The translations under genes were made by a program, and so were the position numbers. Shown piece after piece: positions 23,601 to 29,866 of a stretch of DNA of 64,000 nt; within the stretch, counting starts at the first letter, position 1, and each line of letters begins with the position of its first letter. The stretch spans positions 157,820 to 221,819 of the forward strand of contig QLIY01000143.1 in the NCBI GenBank assembly GCA_003260075.1. Reading direction: 5' to 3'. The notes under the pieces were generated by a model that saw only the letters and a list, made by a program, of their open reading frames with translations, made no database searches and had not been told where the DNA came from. This DNA is from Phallusia mammillata (taxonomy: Eukaryota > Chordata > Ascidiacea > Phlebobranchia > Ascidiidae).

Positions 23601-26484
23601 GTGAACCTAGGTTAAACCGGATTCAGTTAATCCGGATCTTCGCCAAATTCAGACAAAATTTGAGGCACAAATGATTTGTAATGTGGTAAGGCTTGAACTA
23701 ATCAACATCGGTTAATTGAGGTGTTCGCCTAATCTGGACAATTTTTTTGGTACAAAAGGGTTCGGATAAACCATGGTTTACTGTATTTTTTATGCCATTA
23801 GCAGCAAATTACATATTGTCGGCATTAAATAGTATTCTAATTTAGGCATCATTTGGTAAGTTTTGGATTTTAAATGTCTTCAAAAATAATGTAGTATTGC
23901 TTTTTGCAAAAATATCCAACATTTGAATACATTTCCATCTTTAGACAAACAGAACTACATGGCATAAAAGTAAGCTACTGCAATGACTTAGAATATTTTG
24001 AACTATTTATACTCATAACAACAATATAATTTATTTTGTCGACTTTTAAGCCAGAAAAATTTACCTGAAGCAAAAGACTACGCCCGTTGGCAATCATTTT
24101 TACACAGTTTCTCGGTCCTTTTTCAATGTCCATACTTCCAACCTTGTCAATGGAATGGTATTGAATGGATGAACTGAAAATGCCGGTGCCCTAAAAATAA
24201 ACATGCAAAGATATTCAAAAATATGGTAATCGCCTGCCAAAAGGAAATTACAAAGGAAATAAGCAAATCTTGTGCACTGAATAATAGTGATGGGACGATA
24301 CCAGATTTGGAAGCGAGTACTGTAACTTAGTAAGAGTACCAGTGTATATACCTTCGATATAATTTTTCTATGCACACACACACATGCAGAAGCATGTAGA
24401 AAACTAGAATAGTGGTTTTCCTATATATTGCCAGTTTATATATACTAATTCATATTTAACGATGTATCACTACACATATATGTAACCTGGCAGAACTTTT
24501 CTGATTCGTGCTTTCTGAAGCATATATTAACAAAAAGTTGCCCGTATTCTTGTCGTGTAAACCGGCTATCAGTATCAAACGTTGGTATCGAAAACAGAGG
24601 CAAAATATTTCAATACCGAGTATGAGTATCGATACCACTGAAATCATATGATACCGAGTACTGGGTACTCGTCCCATTAATACTAAATAAGTAGCGTTAA
24701 TCACTGGGTATTGCAATTATTTTTTTGATTTGAAACCAAAAAATAAGTGATTTTAATGGTTACTGTGTCACTTTGGACCAAAATTGTTCAGCCTTTTGAT
24801 TAAACATACCAAATTTTTACCAAACAGCAACTTTTAGAGCAAGTACTATGCACAGTTAGCCAGACAAATTGTAGCACCACAAATGAACAATGCATTAACA
24901 CGTTAAACAGTCTGTTATGAAATTATTACTACGCAAATGTTCAATGAAGTGGAAAAAACTAAGGCTAAGAAGCAATGTTTATCAGTAGATGCACTTGCCA
25001 CAAAAACAAGTGACCTAACTTGGGATGTGACCAGTGGTGGGTTTCAGCCGGTTCGAACCAGTTCTGTAGAACCGTCTCACGAAATTTTATGGGATCAGCG
25101 AACCGGTTTGCATTACTGGTGTAATTTTTGTAAAAGAACCGACTGAAAAATATGACTTTTGTGGAAGAACTGGCTGACAAAAAATTGGAATCCCACCGCT
25201 GTTTGTGACCCATACATGGGGAAACACTCCGCTAACCCATGAAACAAAATTTACTACTTACTCAAGGCTTGCATAGTTTTCAGCCTGTTACTATACTAGC
25301 TTTATCCTTTTTTGCAGACCGGTGTGTTATGTAAAGAAATATACCCACCGATTCAGACATGATTTCGTCCACTCCTAGGGTAATATGGTGTCTTTCCCAT
25401 AGTTTGGTTGATGAGCCGAAATATTGCACAAACTCGCTGAAAACGCTGCTCGTGTTTTCGCCCAGTATGTGCACTTGGACATCGCCGTGTTCGTAGACTG
25501 GTAGTTTGGTTGTTGATTCGATGGCAGATATATCAGGTAGACTCGAGTTATGTTTTTGTTTTGTCACTAAAAATTAAAAGGTGACAATAGTATATGGTTT
25601 GTAAAATAGAGACAAATCTAGTTATGCTAACGGACATTTTGCCAATTTTTTTGTGGATTTCTCTAGTCCAGGGCTTCCCAAACCTTTTTGATAGCGATCC
25701 CTTTTAATCTTTCAAAATTTTCCGCGACCCTTCACGGATAATATGATAAACAGTGCAAAAAATATGTTTATTGTATTCATTGAAACGACTAATTTGAGCG
25801 AAAACTTGAAACAACAAATACCGGTACTCGGATTCTACTACTTTACACGTCCAAACCCCCAGAGCGTCACTACAAGCGCGTCTGTGTTTAGCTGGAAAGG
25901 TTTTAAAACCGACGTAACTTGAACAAAAATGACGGGGGGGGGGTGATACTTTTTATGTGCTTTAGCCTTTAGTTTCTGTCGCATTGTTTTTCAAATAGGC
26001 ACTTATCACCTTGAACCAAGTTTATGCCATTGCAGTGCTTTGCAAACGGACATTAAACACTGCTTAGAAATCGTAAATTTATTACCTATTTTTATCAGAG
26101 AAAGTTATTGCGCCACACATTACTTAAACGTTAGTCTATAACTCTGTATGTCATCTTTATGTAGCATTAAGTGCCTGTGTATTTCAAAACAATTGCAAGT
26201 GTTGCGTTTCAACCGACATTTGTTCGATCAATGGCGTCACTACAAGCGCCTCTGCGTTTAGCTGGAAAGGTTTTAAAACCGACATAACTTGAACAAAAAT
26301 GACATTGTGACGTTATGCAAAAGTCAAGGCCAGGTGTGTGCGGCACCCCGTACTCTACGCCAGTGTATGGAGTATCTTCTGCGAAATTGGTACAGCTCTC
26401 TGTGACCCCTCAAGTTTGTTAAGCGACCCCCGACCCCCAGTTTGGGAAGCCCTGCTCTAGCCCATACTTACTTTTATTACCCAT
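2631..26484 (-). CDS. multi-exon armadillo/HEAT-like protein, function unknown
   Basis: Exons in transcript order: 26472-26484 (start MGNK), 25349-25566, 24065-24190, 23373-23450, 22247-22318, 20792-20881, 17787-17831, 14047-14109, 12741-12816, 8534-8614, 7743-7954, 2631-2848. Each has GT/AG borders, and phases agree at every joint except 12741 to 8614, where a small exon (phase 1 to 0) is probably unseen. The product exceeds 460 residues. The N-terminal part is hydrophilic; the middle is amphipathic-helical (SLVSLTMGSALLVEDTHRIL, ALAPLVENNQ, ALLASDNMVLNKYLGPGAML), like ARM/HEAT repeats. A helical exon (DFGKSTWLRTFIMEYIQALN) precedes a lysine-rich tail (EKRKHLKKKS). The start MGNKMTKQ follows an in-frame stop and fits the N-myristoylation pattern. 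The 45-nt exon is also present at 18330-18374, which I take as an assembly duplicate. I do not recognise the family. The 3' end is uncertain (see 1390-1611). Confidence 0.7.
2849..4110. other. AT-rich intron with dispersed-repeat fragments
   Basis: Lies in the intron between the exons at 2631-2848 and 7743-7954. A short segment (about 3264-3330) repeats at 3356-3410 around a G-run at 3331. The piece at 3440-3600 belongs to the dispersed family whose copies contain a GTGGGTGAACC motif and a CTTTCTTGACCAAAC motif. The segment 3648-3721 is the source or twin of the stray fragment at 2183-2260. No coding seen. Confidence 0.5.
4113..4450. mobile_element. MITE fragment with CCCGAACCCG-rich interior
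   Basis: GC-richer block reading CCAGCCCGATTCC, GGCCCGAACCCG and ending GAGTTACAACTCTGG. Related copies occur at 5118-5470, 6070-6110, 58560-58680, 58825-58935 and 59070-59385, several ending in ACAACTCTG or AGAGTTGTAA. A non-autonomous inverted-repeat DNA transposon is likely. No transposase is visible in any copy. Confidence 0.6.
4556..4724 (+). CDS. candidate plus-strand exon, unidentified
   Basis: The acceptor TTAATATTTCAG is followed by an open frame of 55 codons and a donor GC|GTAAGA (a stop occurs two bases later if unspliced). The peptide contains SKRFPFVYLKDETLDSEHNK and a cysteine cluster RKFCNFCSS. No partner exon with matching phase was found on this strand nearby. It lies antisense inside the 2849-7742 intron of the large minus-strand gene. 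It may be a chance exon or a remnant. Confidence 0.3.
4790..4890 (+). repeat. short dispersed repeat, second copy at 61812-61890
   Basis: About 75 bases are shared with 61812-61890: GTTATGCTC, CAATGAGTCCGC, GTCGAGCTGC, then TTTTTATTGCAAGTCCGTT. Identity is high between loci 57 kb apart, so a dispersed element, probably a SINE end. No A or B box was found within it. Confidence 0.6.
5118..5470. mobile_element. MITE of the CCCGAACCCG family
   Basis: Contains AAGCGGCCCGAACCCGAAT, AGTTGTAAGTCGGGC, a GTTTGTTGTCTTGGTC segment and TACAACTCTGG. These motifs recur in the copies at 4113-4450 and 58560-59385. Two abutting or inverted copies may be present. No coding capacity. Confidence 0.55.
5507..5965. 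mobile_element. hAT-like MITE, CAGGGGTGGCCAAAC termini, perfect 8-bp TSD
   Basis: The left end is CAGGGGTGGCCAAACTTTTT and the right end AGTTTGGCCACCACTG. The flanking octamer CCATAAAG is present at 5499-5506 and 5966-5973. TIRs of this form with an 8-bp duplication are the hallmark of hAT-superfamily non-autonomous elements. No transposase frame. Confidence 0.9.
6120..6500. repeat. dispersed repeat (GTGGGTGAACC / TTTCTTGACCAAA family)
   Basis: Carries a GGGGGGCTGTGGGTGAACC block, then two copies of a TTTGAACCATTCTTTCTTGACCAAA segment separated by a single N at 6301. Related copies: 3440-3600, 11600-11790, 17450-17700, 18120-18250, 20341-20500. All lack a reading frame. The N with duplicated flanks marks an unresolved contig joint. 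Confidence 0.6.
6501..7460. other. AT-rich intron sequence with a duplicated 35-mer at an N
   Basis: No gene seen. A segment reading GGCACCTACGTTTCATTGGG is repeated almost exactly on either side of the N at 6866, the same pattern as the other joints. The rest is simple AT-rich intron of the large minus-strand gene. Confidence 0.5.
7465..7640 (+). repeat. hammerhead-bearing dispersed repeat, decayed copy
   Basis: Shares the block CCCAGTTGTGGCAT and the downstream GAGACCTTATAGGTCGAAAC with the copy at 13085-13290. The core CTGATGA has become CATATGA, and the GUC cleavage segment after the stem III hairpin is altered (GCACTTATC). The ribozyme part spans about 7575-7627 and should be inactive. 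Its 3' flank (ATCATTTATAGCC to ATGCTTTTA) matches the copy at 42300-42360. Confidence 0.65.
8016..8400 (+). repeat. about 70-bp tandem repeat array, cluster 1
   Basis: Five to six tandem units of about 66-72 bp with parts GGTTGACTGCACGAAGCTCG, TTAGGAAACCCGCTTTAAGC and GTGCATGTAACAAGCGCTAT. Further clusters occur at 39420-39620, 49490-49970, 56795-57330, 59700-59940 and 60900-61026, with diverged units near 42910-43060. A dispersed minisatellite spread over the whole window; no coding. Confidence 0.85.
8940..9110 (+). repeat. hammerhead-bearing dispersed repeat, second copy
   Basis: Aligns to the 13.1 kb copy over about 150 bases (GGAGTGCT, CAATAGCCAATACAGCCAAT, TTTTGTCACAATCTGCA) and includes a hammerhead-like segment at 9044-9093. 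After it the sequence 9117-9288 is duplicated at 9297-9450 around a G-run, an assembly joint. Confidence 0.65.
9044..9093 (+). ncRNA. hammerhead ribozyme relic (G12 mutated)
   Basis: Order of parts: TCTGCA (stem I), CTGATGA core, GACT/GGTC stem II with a TTATA loop, AAA in place of GAA, ACAGT/GCTCTGT stem III, then C at the cleavage position and TGCAGC (stem I). The catalytic G before AAA (G12) is A here, which is expected to abolish cleavage. Stem I has one mismatch. Confidence 0.7.
9299..12740. other. long AT-rich intron with transposon relics
   Basis: Intron of the large minus-strand gene. It contains a repeated segment around the N at 10498, a dispersed-repeat copy at 11600-11790, and pogo-like relics at about 11845-12055 and 12363-12580 with TTAATCCGGATCTTCGCC-type motifs and TTTACTGTA-type ends. 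A 31-bp CA-rich track lies at 11050-11072. The exon predicted to link 12741 to 8614 should be in here but was not found. Confidence 0.45.
13085..13290 (+). repeat. hammerhead-bearing dispersed repeat, best-preserved copy
   Basis: About 200 bases alignable with 7465-7640 and 8940-9110 (GCCCAGTTGTGGCAT, TGGGAGTGCT, ACTAGCCCATTTGGGCAAT). It ends with a complete hammerhead motif at 13215-13264. It sits in an intron of the large gene but on the opposite strand. Short non-coding repeats bearing hammerheads are known as retrozymes or as termini of Penelope-like elements; no tandem partner, primer-binding site or reverse transcriptase is visible here to choose between these. Confidence 0.7.
13215..13264 (+). 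ncRNA. type I hammerhead ribozyme, intact core
   Basis: All conserved parts are in order. Stem I 3' strand is GCTGCA; core CTGATGA; stem II GACC/GGTC with a TTATA loop; core GAA; stem III ACAGT/ACTGT closed by GTGC; then C at position 17; then stem I 5' strand TGCAGC, the exact complement of GCTGCA. The A15.1-U16.1 pair and a GTC cleavage triplet are present. Stem I is the open stem, so the layout is type I. Self-cleavage is inferred from the motif, not shown. Loop-loop contacts cannot be judged by eye. Confidence 0.88.
13600..14670. other. intron segments duplicated around G-runs
   Basis: Around the G-runs at about 13746 and 14517 the flanks repeat: 13650-13745 against 13760-13860, and 14385-14515 against 14528-14665, each with only a few differences. 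Only the exon at 14047-14109 is coding here. Read as overlapping contig ends not merged. Confidence 0.6.
14671..15689. other. intron, AT-rich, partial repeat at 15410-15520
   Basis: No exon seen. The block ATAGCCATCACCTGTTGCAT and GCTACATGCATTTATGTCTG at 15410-15480 recurs at 16500-16560, a low-copy dispersed repeat that flanks the MITE between them. Confidence 0.4.
15690..16490. mobile_element. hAT-like MITE, CAGTGGTTCTCAAA termini, perfect 8-bp TSD
   Basis: The left terminus is CAGTGGTTCTCAAAC and the right GTTTGGGTCGCGACCC then TTTGAGAACCACTG. Octamer ATTTAAGC is duplicated at 15682-15689 and 16491-16498. A short G-run at about 15737 interrupts it. Same family as 1648-2601. No transposase. 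Confidence 0.92.
16500..17740. other. intron with a dispersed-repeat copy at 17450-17700
   Basis: Contains the GGGGGGCCTGTGGGTGATCC and CTTTCTTGACCAAACAC blocks of the dispersed family, interrupted by an N at 17580. A second partial copy follows at 18120-18250. No coding seen before the 45-nt exon at 17787. Confidence 0.5.
18292..18620. repeat. second copy of 17740-18060, including a 45-nt exon
   Basis: About 330 bases nearly identical to 17740-18060, with a G-run (18111) between the copies. It contains the minus-strand exon KADVINEASREDIIM again at 18330-18374 with both splice sites. The exon is phase-neutral, so both could be spliced, but near-identity of intron flanks and the adjacent G-run point to an uncollapsed assembly duplicate. 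Confidence 0.8.
18898..19985. repeat. 500-bp direct duplication around a G-run
   Basis: 18898-19390 is repeated at 19492-19985 with small differences (for example an altered TTTTTTTTT tract and a shortened ATATAT run). The G-run at 19482 sits exactly at the joint. Differences resemble allelic variation, suggesting two haplotypes placed in series. Confidence 0.8.
20123..20340. mobile_element. short hAT-like MITE nested in a dispersed repeat
   Basis: Termini are CAGTGGTTCTCAAAC and GTTTGAGAACCACTG, with duplicated octamer TTCAGGAG at 20115-20122 and 20341-20348. At 218 bp it is the shortest clean copy here. The interrupted host sequence continues at 20341 as the dispersed GGAGGATCAA / CTTTCTTGAGC family, so the insertion is younger than that repeat. 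Confidence 0.9.
21380..21911. mobile_element. hAT-like MITE, CAGTGTTTCCCAACC termini, perfect 8-bp TSD
   Basis: The left end CAGTGTTTCCCAACC then TGGGTCGCGACCC; the right end GGTTGGGAACCACTG. The octamer TATTAGGC flanks it at 21372-21379 and 21912-21919. Two G-runs (21411, 21720) lie inside, and the interior partly repeats flanking intron sequence, so its internal order is doubtful. Confidence 0.85.
22911..23132. mobile_element. MITE of the GTGGGATTCAGCCGGTTC family
   Basis: Begins GTGGCGAGATTCAGCCGGTT and ends AATCCCACCACTG, with internal TGACAAAAAATTTGAATC repeated once. Other copies: 25032-25201, 34121-34300, 43336-43515, and a half at 41338-41387. The internal open frames are not genes. 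Confidence 0.75.
23599..23783. mobile_element. pogo/Tc1-like MITE with TTTACTG ends
   Basis: Left end CAGTGAACCTAGG, interior AGTTAATCCGGATCTTCGCC, right end CATGGTTTACTG followed by TA. Similar relics lie at 11845-12055, 12363-12580 and 41606-41712. Ends of this form beside TA suggest the Tc1/mariner-pogo group. Confidence 0.65.
24287..24680. mobile_element. MITE with GTGATGGGACGATACC termini
   Basis: Begins TAGTGATGGGACGATACCAG and ends GGGTACTCGTCCCATTA; the interior is full of GAGTACTGGGTAC-like and ATCGATACC motifs. The second copy at 35768-36160 has the same ends (CTCATCCCATCAC). No reading frame of its own. Confidence 0.7.
25032..25201. mobile_element. MITE of the GTGGGATTCAGCCGGTTC family
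   Basis: CAGTGGTGGGTTTCAGCCGG on the left and GGAATCCCACCGCTG on the right, with GAACCGTCTCACGAAATTTT inside. Flanking octamers GATGTGAC and TTTGTGAC agree at six positions. Confidence 0.75.
25669..26454. mobile_element. hAT-like MITE, CAGGGCTTCCCAAAC termini
   Basis: Left end CAGGGCTTCCCAAACC, right end GTTTGGGAAGCCCTG. The flanking octamers CTCTAGTC (25661-25668) and CTCTAGCC (26455-26462) differ at one base. A G-run at about 25934 splits it, and its halves share GCGTCACTACAAGCGC. It sits in the first intron of the large gene, ending 17 bases from that gene's first donor. Confidence 0.85.
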
Positions 26485-26577
26485 GAAAATGAATAAAAAA
26501 CTCACAGAATTCACGGTTTCTAAATATTCTCAGAAAGAAGATGCAAGCCAAAGCAACAAGTTTCCGTGGCTTGCATC

Positions 26578-26579
<2 letters not shown>

Positions 26580-26633
<54 letters not shown>
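26580..26633 (+). repeat. 54-base G homopolymer
   Basis: Uninterrupted G54. Left flank is part of an inverted pair AAGATGCAAGCCA / TGGCTTGCATCTT. Two longer tracts, 33716-33796 (81 G) and 41388-41476 (89 G), are also G on this strand. Poly-glycine and poly-proline frames across it are artefacts. Confidence 0.95.
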
Positions 26634-26635
<2 letters not shown>

Positions 26636-26877
26636 AATACAAAACTCCGTAATTTTTGTTACTTCCAAACAGTGCATTGGATAATGGTATTCACAATTTT
26701 GTGAGGGTATATAATAGTGCTTTGCATTGCTATTTCTAGCTAATTTATATGTTCTATGTAGAGTGATAGCAAATGCTGTCAGTATATAACCAATTGTTGT
26801 AAAAAATGCACTTTTAGCAAAATTGTAGATACATCAATTACCACATTTATGCTAACACATTTAAAATGTTTTAAAGC

Positions 26878-27190
26878 CAGTGGTTCCCAACTATTTTTGA
26901 CAAATTCTTCCTTTAACAAATCAGTGAATCATTTTCTTTTCTAATGGGCAGAATTGAGTGTGTGCTGCAAATATCTTTATTCCATAACACTCTTTACCCA
27001 TATTGAGGTTTGTCACGATAACAGTTTGTTGTTTACTCAATTCCACTTGTTTAAATCCGAAATTAATACCAAGTTTCCCATTTCATTTTTTTGCAGGGTG
27101 CCGCATATCTTACATGGGTATTTAAAGGGGGCCACAAGGCTCAAAATACACTTTTAGGGGACCACGGTCCATAAAAGGCTGTGAACCACT
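26878..27190. mobile_element. hAT-like MITE, CAGTGGTTCCCAAC termini
   Basis: Begins CAGTGGTTCCCAACTA and ends near GGCTGTGAACCACT. A related element at 27544-27788 (CAGTGGTTCCCAACC to GGCTGGGAACCACT) follows after a G-run; 31484-31821 and 54030-54211 are further relatives. Interiors share CTCCCC and TCAACTTCACAGGTTATATT. Confidence 0.7.
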
Positions 27191-27543
27191 ACGCTAAACC
27201 ATACAAAGGTTACTTAAAATTGGGTCTTTAATCAACTTCCCAGGTTGGGGGGGGGGACATTGGCTTGCATCCTTTTGCAGACAATACAAAACTCCTGGAA
27301 CAGTTGGTCATTTTAGCACTGTATTGAGTAATTTGTTACTTCCAAACAGTGTATTGGGCAACGGCGTAAACAATTTTGTGAGGGTGTACAATGATGCCAT
27401 GCATTGCTATGTGGATAATACAAATCCCACTTAGAGTGATAGCAAATGCTACCAGTTAACAATTGCTATTAAGTTTTTTGCACTTACAGCAAAATTGTAG
27501 ATACATCATTTACCGTATTTAACACATTTAAAATATTTCAAGC

Positions 27544-27788
27544 CAGTGGTTCCCAACCTTTTTCGACAAATTCCTGCCTTATCAATTCAAATCACACTGA
27601 TAGACTACATAGTAGATGCTAAACCAACCAAAGATTATTAAAATTGAGTCTTTTATCAACTTTACAGGTTATATTTCCAGAGCGAAAGTGTCTATTTACA
27701 AAGCACATGTAAAAAATAAAATAAATGCCTCCCCACAAGTTTAAAAATCCTCATTTGAAAAGAATTCCTCCCCTGGCTGGGAACCACT
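27544..27788. mobile_element. hAT-like MITE, CAGTGGTTCCCAACC termini
   Basis: Left end CAGTGGTTCCCAACCTTTTT, right end CTCCCCTGGCTGGGAACCACT. Lies directly downstream of the orphan exon at 27862-28015. No transposase. Confidence 0.75.
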
Positions 27789-27861
27789 TTTTTAAGTAAT
27801 GTATATACTTTGCTAATAGACAAAAATCAGCCATGAGTAACCAACAAAAACACAAACTTAC

Positions 27862-28015
27862 AATTTGTAGATCGAACTTTGAGGCTTTGACTTGTTTTTC
27901 GTTCCCTTGAAATAGTGAGTTTTTCTCGTACAGACGAAAACCGAAACCGGTCACCAAATTTTCTTGACATTTTTCTAACCATTGATAAACACTAATGCGA
28001 TATCCAGCACAAAAA
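27862..28015 (-). CDS. orphan exon, unidentified protein
   Basis: Acceptor TTTTTTTGGCAG and donor ATT|GTAAGT bracket 51 codons plus one leading base. The peptide includes GYRISVYQWLEKCQENLVTG and KQVKASKFDLQI. It has the look of a real exon. Its phases (2 in, 0 out) do not fit the first exons of the large gene; the incoming phase fits the dynein exon at 29458-29588 but the residues are not those expected after that dynein exon. Ownership is unresolved. Confidence 0.5.
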
Positions 28016-28432
28016 CTGCCAAAAAAAGTCACTTTTCCTTTGTGTTACATCCGCTATTTCCAAGGTCAATTTTCCAGTGTTTCTAAAATTAAATTTGAAA
28101 CCAAATGTTCACCAGCTTTTCGTAACAGATTATAAAACAGAAAGATATCTCTGTAAACAAAACAATGTTTTTTTCACGTTTGATGACACATTTTTTCATA
28201 AAACAGTACTGCTTTGAAAGTTTAATAACAATAATAACATAAATTTTCTATTTCTGTGGGTTTTTTACACAAGGCTAATGGCTTATGAAGTAAAATTGAA
28301 TATTTTGGAAAAAAATTGACACATTTTAACTGGGAAATAAATGTTGTTGTGACCCTGAAAATACAAAAAAAATAGGATCATTATTGAAACTACAAAAAAT
28401 GTTCGAAAGCATTAACCAACAATGCTCTAGCC

Positions 28433-29015
28433 CAGGGGTAGGGAACCTTGTGATTCAGAAAGGCTACCTAACATTTTGTCAACACTCGTGTAGGCTGCAT
28501 CGACTATTTTTCAGTTCTAGGGCAGTGATTTCAAAACATTTTGATTTACATAATAGTCATTTTGTATTTTTGCCGAACAGCGCGATCCAAGCTGAATGCA
28601 ATGTTAAATCTGATACATTTTTACCACAACATTTAGGATTTATTTTACCTACAGAATCGATTGTTTATGCATATCAACGATCTAAGAGGGGTTTGTTACA
28701 TCACAAACAAATCTAAAATGACTGGTGCAGCATGCAATGTCAAACATATTTCAACATCAAAGGCCGCACATTCTGCCAAGAAAAGGCCGCATGCGGCTTT
28801 ACGCCACAGGTTCCCCACCCCTGGGGGGGGGGTAATGTGTATACAGATTCGATTGTTTATGCATATCAATGATCTAAGAGGGGTTTGTTACATCACAAAC
28901 AAATCTACAATGACTGGTGCAGCATGCAATGTCAAACATATCTTAATATCAAAGGCCGCACATTCTGCCAAAAAAAGGCTGCATGCGGCTTTACGCCACA
29001 GGTTCCCCACCCCTG
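28433..29015. mobile_element. hAT-like MITE, CAGGGGTAGGGAACC termini, partly duplicated
   Basis: Left end CAGGGGTAGGGAACCTTG, right end CAGGTTCCCCACCCCTG. Octamer CTCTAGCC precedes it and CTTTAGCA follows (6 of 8). Its right half occurs twice around a G-run (28803): 28660-28802 matches 28850-29015. An ORF of 129 codons across it is only repeat. Confidence 0.75.
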
Positions 29016-29016
29016 C

Positions 29017-29378
29017 TTTAGCAGGGTTCCTGCGCAATTTTCGTTTATAAATTCCATGACTTTTTCAAAACTTTTTAAGAAAAAAAAACAAATTTCCATA
29101 ACCTTAATCGAAAAAAATTGAGCAATTCCCATAGTAAAACTAGAAAAGAGGCTTTGGTATATGTAGTCAATTTAACACTCTCAACGAATATACAAATATT
29201 ATGTAATTTGAAATTTCTATCTCTAACTGGCATTTTCACGGTAAAACAGGCGTCAAATTCCATACTTTTTCAAGGATCTTTGCAAAAGTTGGCTTTTTTT
29301 AAAACTTTTCCAGGCCTTAAAAATACAAATTGAAATTCAATAACCTTTCCAGGTTTTCCATACCCGCGGGAACCCTGA
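29017..29378. mobile_element. MITE with CAGGGTTCCYGCG termini
   Basis: Begins CAGGGTTCCTGCGCAAT and ends TACCCGCGGGAACCCTG, with interior CCATGACTTTTTCAAAAC and CCAGGTTTTCC. A fragment with ACGGGAACCCTG ends at 29866. It abuts the previous element directly. Confidence 0.7.
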
Positions 29379-29457
29379 CTTTATCACGAATTTTTCAGGC
29401 AACTTAAACTCCGAAAGAACTGTTCCTCAACCAAAAACTTAAAGTCTGGACAATTAC

Positions 29458-29773
29458 CTTGACAAGGTGATTTGAAAAGATTTATATCCAGCAATGAATG
29501 AAGCAAGTTTGGTTAAACTCTGTTTTCCAGATCCACCAACTCCTACTAACAATGCAGAGCCACGAGGAGTGCGAATAATTCTGGATATCTGCAACAACAT
29601 ATTGTATCACTGATAACACATTTGCTTTCCATTATGAAATACTGACCTACCTTGACTAAATGTGTCATAGCATCTTTAAAGAACACAAGATCCATGCTAG
29701 CTCCCCGTACAGTCTCATTGTATTGAACCATGTAACCGTAGAGCTTTTCAGATAAAACGTCCAACGTAGGAAC
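29458..29773 (-). CDS. axonemal dynein heavy chain fragment (AAA4 P-loop)
   Basis: Two exons, 29651-29773 and 29458-29588, join in phase 0; the second ends TCA AG|GTAATT. The first gives a linker-side segment ending [20 protein letters not shown]. The second gives [20 protein letters not shown] and [29 protein letters not shown] is the Walker A of the fourth AAA module of dynein heavy chains, which power ciliary beating; the wording resembles outer-arm DNAH5/DNAH8 types by recollection of the family. A full chain has over 4000 residues, so this is about 2 percent of one. The upstream exon is cut by the N at 29774, and no following dynein exon was found below. A misplaced contig or a duplicated gene fragment. 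Confidence 0.93.
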
Positions 29774-29866
29774 NCAAATTTTGGGAAACCGCTGGAGAAA
29801 TTTGGGGGACCGTTTCGGTCCCCCAAAACACCTTTAAAAAAACACTGCCCACGGGAACCCTGCTTT

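Noticed and set aside
26483..26704. Poly-glycine/poly-proline ORFs across the long G tracts (also 33649-33881 and 41304-41576)
   Set aside because: They come only from the homopolymer; no splice sites, no flanking coding signal.
28661..29050. 129-codon ORF with a repeated HINDLRGVCYITNKS
   Set aside because: It lies wholly in a duplicated hAT-like MITE interrupted by a G-run.
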